Assembly (NCBI GenBank): GCA_008933525.1
Contig: WBUV01000274.1
Location: 1-5,044 of the forward strand
Length of the DNA stretch: 5,044 nucleotides
Reading direction: 5' to 3'
From: Bacteroidales bacterium
GTDB taxonomy: Bacteria > Bacteroidota > Bacteroidia > Bacteroidales > Tenuifilaceae
The translations under genes and the position numbers were made by a program. The notes beneath the pieces are model-generated. The model had not been told where the DNA came from. It made no database searches and saw only the letters and a program-made list of their open reading frames with translations. The stretch's first letter is position 1, and every line of letters starts with the position of its first letter. Positions 1-5,044 of the stretch are shown here, piece by piece.

Positions 1-63
1 GCATGTTTCGCTAGGTTCTCTTCTTACAGCTGCAAGACTTTTTGATATAATCCCTGTTTCCAT
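1..63 (-). CDS. Possible N-terminal fragment of an unidentified divergent gene (runs off the left edge)
   Basis: An ATG at 63 (minus strand) opens 21 codons without a stop up to the window edge. The peptide begins METGIISKSL and continues with AAVRREPSE. It is preceded by a purine-rich stretch (AGAAAAAAGA on the minus strand), which could help ribosome loading. Base composition supports coding: positions 1-63 are visibly richer in G+C than the very AT-rich stretch 64-251. I do not recognise the family, and 21 residues are too few to assign one. A competing reading is the C-terminal tail of a plus-strand gene in frame 2 (HVSLGSLLTAARLF and onward, stop near 88), so the strand is not certain. 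If the divergent reading is right, this gene and the PgpH gene share the 188-base intergenic region. No convincing promoter box was found at a sensible distance: the TATTTTTA at 82-75 would leave a leader of only a few bases. Confidence 0.4.
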   Translation of the reverse strand, partial: METGIISKSLAAVRREPSETC

Positions 64-200
64 TCTTTTTTCTGTAAAAATATCATAATTCGATGAAATT
101 ATAAACCTTCCAAATCAAAAATTCGCTACTATTCAATAATTATAAACAAACCAATACTATTATTCGTTTTACTGTGAAGGTGTGAGTTTTCTAAATTTTG

Positions 201-208
201 TATCTTTA
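201..208 (+). promoter_or_regulatory. Candidate -7 promoter box for the PgpH gene
   Basis: The sequence TATCTTTA matches seven of eight positions of the Bacteroidota primary-sigma -7 element TAnnTTTG; only the last base differs. It lies 43 bases before the ATG at 252, giving a predicted leader of roughly 35-40 bases that is AT-rich and has no Shine-Dalgarno sequence, as is usual in this phylum. I see no good -33 TTTG about 19-21 bases upstream, so this is a weak call. The rest of 64-251 holds no ORF or RNA gene that I can recognise. Confidence 0.35.
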
Positions 209-251
209 CCCAAATAACAGTGAGTTCATACAAACCTTATAATTATTAGTA

Positions 252-2366
252 ATGGGATTGTTACGATATATTCAAATTAATTACCGGGGTATTTTCCGTA
301 GTTTTTACTTTTTAGTTGCCTTAATTGTTGTACTTGTTTTTTTACCCCGCGAAGGACGTTTTAAGTACGAATTTCAAAAGGGAAAACCTTGGATGCACAA
401 GGATCTGTATGCCCCTTTCGATTTTCCGGTTTATAAGACTGATGCTGAAATATTCACCGAGAAAGCTAGCATTCTTAAAGGGTTTAAGCCTTTTTTTAGG
501 CACGACTCGCTAGTTCAGGAGGCTGTAATACAGCAGTTTTTCACCGAGATACGTCCACTTTGGATCTCCCACATTAACAACAATAGGTTGAACTCTCGGT
601 ATAATCAAAGTCAGTTAAATGTAATATTCGGAAAATTCGAGAAAGAGATTACAACGGCATTTAATAATGTTTATAAGAAAGGAATAATTGACCAATCCGA
701 AAGTATTCAGGGCTCCACTAAAACCGATATGGAGTTGTCGATTTTGAAGAACAATGTATCGTACGATAATCAGTATAGCGATGTTTATACAAGGAAAAAG
801 GCTTCGGAGTACGTAAATGCTAAGATTAAAGCCTTTACATCAAGCGAATCGTCAACGTTTAAGGCGTTTTGGTATGGTGTTGATGCGCAGAAGTATATTC
901 AGCCAAACTTGCTTTACGACGATTACATAACCCAGAAGTATAAGAACGAATTAATCTCAAATGTTTCTCTAACAAAAGGGTTAATTCAATCGGGCGAAAG
1001 GATTATTTCGCAGAACGAAATGGTTACATCGGATGTTTATCAGGTTTTGGAGTCTTTAAAGCGTGAGTACGAAACACATATTAGTAACCGCAACTGGTTT
1101 GTTGTGATGCTTGGTAACGCTCTGCTAGTGGGCGCGTTATTTATAATCCTGTACTTGTTCCTGTTAAGTTTCCGAACCGAAATACTTAAGGAGGATTCAA
1201 AAACACTATTTATCCTTCTGCTAATTGCGTTTATGGTGGCAATTTCATCGTACGTTATAAAATCGGGGATTGTAAGTATTTATGTAATACCGCTGGTTAT
1301 TGTTCCAATATTTATTAGAACTTTCTTTGATGCTAGGCTAGCGCTTTTTATTCATCTTGTTACCATTTTTGTGGTTGGTTTCTTTGTACCCAATAGTTTT
1401 GAGTATGTATTTACCAATTTTATTGCAGGGGTTGTGGCTATACTAAGCCTTACCAATCTTTATAGGCGTGGCAGGTTGTTTATTACCGTTGCATTCATTT
1501 ATCTTTCCTATGTTATTATTTATTTAAGTCTTGTTACCATTGAGGATGGAACCCCGTTTGCCGCAAATGGTTTTGTTTTGCTTTGGTATGCTATTAATGC
1601 TCTTCTTTTGATGGCCTCATATCAACTGGTTTATCTTTTCGAGAAAATCTTTGGTTTTCTTTCCGATGCAACATTGGTTGAGTTATCCGACACAAACCTT
1701 GATTTGTTGAGGAAACTAGCGGAAGTAGCCCCAGGAACATTTCAGCACTCTTTACAAGTTGCGAACCTAGCCGAGGCAGCAATTCAAAGAATTGGGGGTA
1801 ATCCCTTGCTTGTGAGAGCAGGTGCGTTATATCACGATATTGGTAAAACTGTAAACCCTTTATTTTACATCGAGAATCAACCTTTCGATTTTAATCCGCA
1901 TAAGAATCTGGATTTTACCGAAAGTGCTAAATATATTATTAGTCATGTTACCGAGGGTGTCAAAATAGCGAATAAAGCGGGATTGCCTCAGCAAATAGTT
2001 GATTTTATTCAAACACACCATGGAACATCAAAGGTTAAGTATTTCTATAAGTTACATCGCGATAAATTTGATAATGGTGTTGACGATGTGCATAAGTTCA
2101 CCTACCCTGGCCCACGTCCAAATTCAAAGGAAACAGCAATTGTGATGATGGCCGATGCTGTTGAGGCGGCTTCGCGGAGTATGAAAAATATCACATTGCA
2201 GAATATCGATGAACTTGTTGAGTCTATAATTGATAAACAGCAACTTGAAGGTCAGTTCAACGATGCCGATATTACTTTTAGGGATATTACAACAATTAAA
2301 ACAGTATTTAAAAAGAAGTTAATCAATATTTACCACGCTAGAATAGAGTATCCTGATAATAAATAA
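252..2366 (+). CDS. pgpH: 7TM-HD membrane phosphohydrolase, PgpH family (predicted cyclic di-AMP phosphodiesterase)
   Basis: Complete 704-residue protein, ATG to TAA. PgpH-family enzymes hydrolyse cyclic di-AMP to pApA in the cytoplasm, while an external domain may sense envelope signals. The order of parts fits the family. One N-terminal membrane helix lies at about residues 14-31. An extracytoplasmic 7TMR-HDED-type domain follows at about 33-280. A block of seven hydrophobic helices begins near N281 and ends near 462. A C-terminal cytoplasmic HD domain comes last. All expected HD metal ligands are visible: H499 (in TFQHSLQ), H528-D529 (in YHDIGK), H565 (in ISHVTEG), H589-H590 (in QTHHGTS) and D635 (in MMADAVEAA). 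Their spacing resembles that of characterised PgpH proteins, so the enzyme should be active. The start is favoured because the basic MGLLRYIQ leader directly precedes the first helix. The gene stands alone on this strand and converges on lolA, with a shared hairpin terminator 10 bases after its stop. Substrate specificity is inferred from the family; no cyclase gene is in the window. Confidence 0.93.
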   Translation: MGLLRYIQINYRGIFRSFYFLVALIVVLVFLPREGRFKYEFQKGKPWMHKDLYAPFDFPVYKTDAEIFTEKASILKGFKPFFRHDSLVQEAVIQQFFTEIRPLWISHINNNRLNSRYNQSQLNVIFGKFEKEITTAFNNVYKKGIIDQSESIQGSTKTDMELSILKNNVSYDNQYSDVYTRKKASEYVNAKIKAFTSSESSTFKAFWYGVDAQKYIQPNLLYDDYITQKYKNELISNVSLTKGLIQSGERIISQNEMVTSDVYQVLESLKREYETHISNRNWFVVMLGNALLVGALFIILYLFLLSFRTEILKEDSKTLFILLLIAFMVAISSYVIKSGIVSIYVIPLVIVPIFIRTFFDARLALFIHLVTIFVVGFFVPNSFEYVFTNFIAGVVAILSLTNLYRRGRLFITVAFIYLSYVIIYLSLVTIEDGTPFAANGFVLLWYAINALLLMASYQLVYLFEKIFGFLSDATLVELSDTNLDLLRKLAEVAPGTFQHSLQVANLAEAAIQRIGGNPLLVRAGALYHDIGKTVNPLFYIENQPFDFNPHKNLDFTESAKYIISHVTEGVKIANKAGLPQQIVDFIQTHHGTSKVKYFYKLHRDKFDNGVDDVHKFTYPGPRPNSKETAIVMMADAVEAASRSMKNITLQNIDELVESIIDKQQLEGQFNDADITFRDITTIKTVFKKKLINIYHARIEYPDNK

Positions 2367-2376
2367 CAGTAGGGAC

Positions 2377-2412
2377 AAAGAAAAAGGTGGCATAATTGCC
2401 ACCTTTTTCTTT
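2377..2412. terminator. Bidirectional intrinsic terminator between the convergent pgpH and lolA genes
   Basis: A perfect 16-bp inverted repeat (left arm 2377-2392, right arm 2397-2412) encloses a 4-base TAAT loop. The loop-proximal half of the stem is GC-rich (GGTGGCA paired with TGCCACC). The outer part is AAAGAAAAA on one side and TTTTTCTTT on the other, so each strand ends its hairpin in a T-rich tract. It starts 10 bases after the pgpH stop and ends 19 bases from the lolA stop, exactly where a terminator serving both convergent genes would sit. Confidence 0.92.
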
Positions 2413-2431
2413 TTATGTATCCAAAATCTTT

Positions 2432-3076
2432 CTATCTCATATCAATAACCTCAATACCTTTATGTTTTTGTGGTTCGAAACTGAAACGCTCATCGCGTAA
2501 TGGGAGATTCGATTTGAATGTTTTAACCTTTATGATGTAGTTGTTACCATCTTTTCCTTGATATCGAATTAAAACGGGTTCAAGTGTGTTTTTGTCGAAC
2601 TGAAGTTTAACTGCGGAGTAAGGTAAGTTTAGGTCTTTTGGGAAAAAATCAAGTTCGTAAATGGTGCGATTCTTATCTTTGTGTTCACCAATGAATTTCG
2701 ACTTGAAGTTCTTGTCGTAATCTTTGAATAGTTTTGAAGGATCATCTAAAAATCCACCATCACCAGTAGTTTGTTTCGAAATAGTTACCTCGTTGGCTTC
2801 TTTAATGTATTGCCATTTTGTTAATCCATCAAAGTATACTTCCATTCCCATCATTTCGAGGATATACTTATTCCCTTTGGCAACTATCTTACCTTGATGA
2901 GTATCTTTAATTTTCTCCTGCAAGTTTTCTAGAGTAAAAGTAAATGTTGCTGTTATTGTTTTTACAGCTTGCATTTTTTGGCTGAAATCTTTTACCGCTT
3001 GAGTTGCTTCTGGATTTTCCTGCCCTAAAAGATTGAAAGAAATAAGTATAAAAACTAAAGCGCTGATCCTGTTCAT
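2432..3076 (-). CDS. lolA: Periplasmic outer-membrane lipoprotein carrier protein, LolA family
   Basis: A 214-residue secreted protein, close to the usual size for Bacteroidota LolA. LolA accepts lipoproteins released from the inner membrane by the LolCDE transporter and carries them across the periplasm to the outer membrane. The N-terminus (MNRISALVFILISFNLLGQ) is a typical signal peptide. No cysteine follows it, so the product should be soluble and not itself a lipoprotein. The mature part shows the LolA beta-sheet pattern: TITATFTFTLENLQ, then GKIVAKGNKYILEM, then YFDGLTKWQYIKEANEVTI, which corresponds to the usual 'DG..W.Y....N.V' block, then a middle segment with SKFIGEHKDKNRTIYELDF, and finally conserved strands ending in RFSF. 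The frame stays open 15 codons further upstream to an ATG at 3121, but I reject that start: it would put a charged stretch (FEKKQIKHNK) before the signal peptide and place the promoter box inside the coding region. The gene lies 71 bases downstream of ftsK on the same strand. Residues were matched to the family by eye only. Confidence 0.88.
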   Translation of the reverse strand: MNRISALVFILISFNLLGQENPEATQAVKDFSQKMQAVKTITATFTFTLENLQEKIKDTHQGKIVAKGNKYILEMMGMEVYFDGLTKWQYIKEANEVTISKQTTGDGGFLDDPSKLFKDYDKNFKSKFIGEHKDKNRTIYELDFFPKDLNLPYSAVKLQFDKNTLEPVLIRYQGKDGNNYIIKVKTFKSNLPLRDERFSFEPQKHKGIEVIDMR

Positions 3077-3109
3077 TTTGTTGTGTTTAATTTGTTTTTT
3101 TTCGAACGG

Positions 3110-3117
3110 CAAATATA
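3110..3117 (-). promoter_or_regulatory. Probable -7 promoter box for lolA in the ftsK-lolA gap
   Basis: Read on the minus strand this is TATATTTG, followed by C, a perfect match to the Bacteroidota -7 element TAnnTTTG. It lies 30 bases after the ftsK stop and 33 bases before the lolA ATG, which predicts a start of transcription near 3103-3105 and a leader of about 27-29 bases. That leader (minus strand, about 3104 to 3077) is almost all A with some C and T and has no Shine-Dalgarno sequence, the common initiation context in this phylum. I see no clear -33 TTTG upstream. The box suggests that lolA can be transcribed independently of ftsK, although readthrough is also likely because there is no hairpin in the gap. 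Confidence 0.55.
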
Positions 3118-3147
3118 GCAATTATGAATTAATTCCTCGGGAAAAAT

Positions 3148-5044
3148 TTATTGACTACAGATATTCTTCAAAAGTTGTTCCAAAGACATTTCATCAACAA
3201 TTAGTACCTGTCTGGCTTTACTTCCCTCAAATGGGCCAACAATTCCAGCAGCCTCAAGTTGGTCTACAATTCTGCCTGCACGATTATAGCCTATAGAGAA
3301 CTTGCGCTGAATAAGTGATGTGGAACCCATTTGCGATTGCACCACAAGCCTTGCCGCATCTTCAAATAGTTCATCACGTTTTCTTAAGTCTACCTCAAGG
3401 TTTACATCTTGGCTCTCGGGAACATACTCTGGTAGTTGGAATGCGGTTGAGTAACCTTGTTGATTGCTTACAAAATCGGTAATGCGCTCTATTTCTGGAA
3501 TATCTATAAACGCACACTGTACACGAATCATATCGCTACCCGCCGATACAAGCATATCGCCACGACCAATTAGGTGGTTTGCGCCAGGGTGGTCGAGTAT
3601 GGTTCTGGAGTCAATCATCGATGAAACACGGAATGCAATACGTGCAGGGAAGTTCGCCTTAATTACGCCAGTAATAATATTGGTCGATGGACGCTGAGTT
3701 GCAATAATTAGGTGGATACCAATTGCACGGGCCAATTGGGCAATACGGGCAATGGGCATTTCCACTTCCCGGCCTGCAGTCATAATTAAATCGGCAAACT
3801 CGTCGATAATTACCACAATGTATGGTAGGAATTTATGCCCTTTATGTGGATTTAGTCTGCGCGATACAAACTTATCGTTATACTCCTTGATATTACGAAC
3901 CTGCGCTAGTTTTAAGAGTTCATAGCGTTGGTCCATTTCAATACAAAGCGAGTTTAAGGTATTTATTACCTTCTGTGTGTCTGTGATAATTGCATCTTCG
4001 GTATCGGGCAACTTTGCCAAGAAGTGTTTCTCCAGTTTGCAATAAAGGGTTAACTCTACCTTCTTTGGGTCAACCAGCACAAACTTAATTTCGGCTGGGT
4101 GTTTTTTGTAAAGCAGCGATGTTATAATAGCATTCAACCCAACCGATTTTCCTTGTCCTGTTGCTCCAGCCACAAGTAGGTGGGGCAGTTTGGTTAGGTC
4201 GAGCATAAATATCTCGTTGGATATGGTTTTGCCCAACGCTATGGTTAAATCGAACTTGCTCTCCTGAAATTTTTGCGATTTAATAATGGAGTGCATCGAT
4301 ACTATTTCGGGATGCTGGTTTGGAACTTCAATACCAATTGTACCGCGTCCGGGAATAGGGGCAATAATTCTTATTCCCAAGGCCGCAAGGCTAAGAGCAA
4401 TATCATCCTCCAGATTCTTAATCTTGCTAATTCTTATGCCTGGAGCAGGGACAATTTCGTAAAGAGTTACTGTTGGCCCTATGGTTGCCTTTATTTTATC
4501 AATCTGAATTTTATAGTGCGATAGGGTTTCAACAATCTTATTCTTATTCTCAATTAATGTTTCGCTGGTTACTGGCGACGAAGTGTTTTTGTAGTCTTCC
4601 AGAAGTTCAATTAATGGCCTTTGGTAGTGCGATAGCTCCAGGGTAGGGTCGTACATCTCCTGCTCGTTAATTAAATCTTCGTTAAGTTCCTTCTCCTGAA
4701 TGGTTTCAACGGTAAACTCTACATCGCTCTCATCCTCAACCTTAACAACCGATTGGGTAATATGGGAGTTTTCTTCTTTAATTGTTGGAGTAGGTTCTAT
4801 GAAAGTGTCCTTTTCTTCAAAAACTAAGGAATCATCCTCCTCATCTTCTTCCATAGCATCAATTTCTTCCTCTAATTCATTTTCAGGAATAGTGTTTTCA
4901 TCCGATTCGTGTTTCTCTATATTGACTATGCTTGGGATTTCTTCTCCTGTGATAGTTTTTTCTATAGGTTTTTCCTCTGTATCGAATACCTCGGTAGATT
5001 CATCGCCTTTCTCCGATTTTTTGAATGATTTTTTTAGATACTGA
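3148..5044 (-). CDS. ftsK: DNA translocase FtsK, C-terminal 631 residues (N-terminus beyond the right edge)
   Basis: FtsK is a septum-anchored hexameric ATPase that pumps DNA to finish chromosome segregation and activates Xer recombination at dif. Numbering here starts at the first full codon in the window (5043). Residues 1 to about 135 are a low-complexity acidic linker rich in E, D, K, S and T. The alpha domain follows at about 137-235 (from SHYQRPLIELLEDY), then the RecA-like beta motor with Walker A GATGQGKS (293-300, bases 4144-4167), Walker B VVIIDE with D414-E415, and the ATQRPS motif with Q450-R451-P452. A gamma winged helix (about 557-631) contains IGYNRAGRIVDQLEAAGIVG, the DNA-sequence-reading element. 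The stop is TAA at 3148-3150. An ATG at 4854 might be taken as the start, but the frame stays open for 63 more codons to the edge with the same acidic character, so the gene is simply cut by the window. The missing part should hold the membrane helices. Motor and gamma domain are intact, so this is a full FtsK, not a pseudogene. It lies directly upstream of lolA. Confidence 0.96.
   Translation of the reverse strand, partial: QYLKKSFKKSEKGDESTEVFDTEEKPIEKTITGEEIPSIVNIEKHESDENTIPENELEEEIDAMEEDEEDDSLVFEEKDTFIEPTPTIKEENSHITQSVVKVEDESDVEFTVETIQEKELNEDLINEQEMYDPTLELSHYQRPLIELLEDYKNTSSPVTSETLIENKNKIVETLSHYKIQIDKIKATIGPTVTLYEIVPAPGIRISKIKNLEDDIALSLAALGIRIIAPIPGRGTIGIEVPNQHPEIVSMHSIIKSQKFQESKFDLTIALGKTISNEIFMLDLTKLPHLLVAGATGQGKSVGLNAIITSLLYKKHPAEIKFVLVDPKKVELTLYCKLEKHFLAKLPDTEDAIITDTQKVINTLNSLCIEMDQRYELLKLAQVRNIKEYNDKFVSRRLNPHKGHKFLPYIVVIIDEFADLIMTAGREVEMPIARIAQLARAIGIHLIIATQRPSTNIITGVIKANFPARIAFRVSSMIDSRTILDHPGANHLIGRGDMLVSAGSDMIRVQCAFIDIPEIERITDFVSNQQGYSTAFQLPEYVPESQDVNLEVDLRKRDELFEDAARLVVQSQMGSTSLIQRKFSIGYNRAGRIVDQLEAAGIVGPFEGSKARQVLIVDEMSLEQLLKNICSQ

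Noticed and set aside
135..247. An 11-base inverted repeat AATAATTATAA (135-145) and TTATAATTATT (237-247) flanking the pgpH promoter region.
   Set aside because: It consists only of A and T in a very AT-rich region, where such matches arise easily by chance. The arms are about 90 bases apart, and nothing else marks them as operator sites.
64..251. Search for a riboswitch (including a cyclic di-AMP or ydaO-type) or small RNA upstream of pgpH.
   Set aside because: The region has no GC-rich stems or conserved riboswitch core visible by eye, and the predicted leader of about 40 bases is too short for a known cyclic di-AMP riboswitch.
1594..1782. 62-codon minus-strand open frame inside pgpH.
   Set aside because: It is antisense to the conserved junction of the membrane block and HD domain of PgpH, with no independent support.
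3033..3296. 87-codon plus-strand open frame across the lolA start, the intergenic gap and the ftsK end.
   Set aside because: It spans two real minus-strand genes and a promoter region, has no recognisable domain, and its composition follows the antisense of those genes.
3464..4524. Plus-strand open frames of 77 and 83 codons opposite ftsK (3464-3697 and 4273-4524).
   Set aside because: Both lie opposite highly conserved FtsK motor and alpha-domain coding sequence and show no protein family features.
4700..5044. Serine-rich open frame on the plus strand opposite the FtsK linker.
   Set aside because: It is the antisense shadow of the acidic linker: GAA, GAG and GAT codons read backwards as TTC, CTC and ATC, and shifted frames give Ser-rich strings. 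It has no family resemblance and ftsK explains the region.
1..5044. Search for mobile elements, CRISPR repeats, tRNA or rRNA genes, and toxin-antitoxin or phage genes.
   Set aside because: No repeated spacer structure, terminal inverted repeats, transposase motifs or tRNA-like cloverleaf was found. Nearly all the sequence is accounted for by three core genes and their short control regions.

Overview
This looks like a chromosomal housekeeping segment from a member of the Bacteroidota (Bacteroidetes), probably Bacteroidales or a close relative. The reasons are moderate-to-low GC by eye, start codons preceded by A/T-rich leaders without Shine-Dalgarno sequences, a -7 promoter box of the Bacteroidota type (TAnnTTTG), and protein sequences that read as Bacteroidota versions of PgpH, LolA and FtsK. 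This is an inference from pattern recognition; no database search was run.

Layout, left to right. Positions 1-63 hold what may be the first 21 codons of an unidentified minus-strand gene that leaves the window. Positions 64-251 are an AT-rich intergenic region that would then serve two divergent genes. Positions 252-2366 (+) encode a complete 704-residue 7TM-HD membrane phosphohydrolase of the PgpH family, predicted to degrade cyclic di-AMP. A 16-bp perfect hairpin with A/T flanks (2377-2412) lies between this gene and the convergent lolA and probably terminates transcription from both sides. Positions 2432-3076 (-) encode a LolA-type periplasmic lipoprotein carrier. Positions 3148-5044 (-) encode the DNA translocase FtsK. 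Its motor and DNA-reading domains are complete, but its membrane N-terminus lies beyond the right edge.

Functionally, ftsK and lolA form a codirectional pair (ftsK upstream, 71 bases apart) for chromosome segregation at the septum and outer-membrane lipoprotein trafficking. The same ftsK-lolA order is known from Escherichia coli. A good -7 box in the gap suggests that lolA also has its own promoter. The PgpH gene is a separate, convergent unit concerned with second-messenger and envelope homeostasis.

I found no mobile element, CRISPR array, RNA gene, toxin-antitoxin pair or defence system, and no evidence of a previously undescribed system. The useful points are two start-site corrections, the possible divergent gene at the left edge, the shared terminator, and small details of FtsK.
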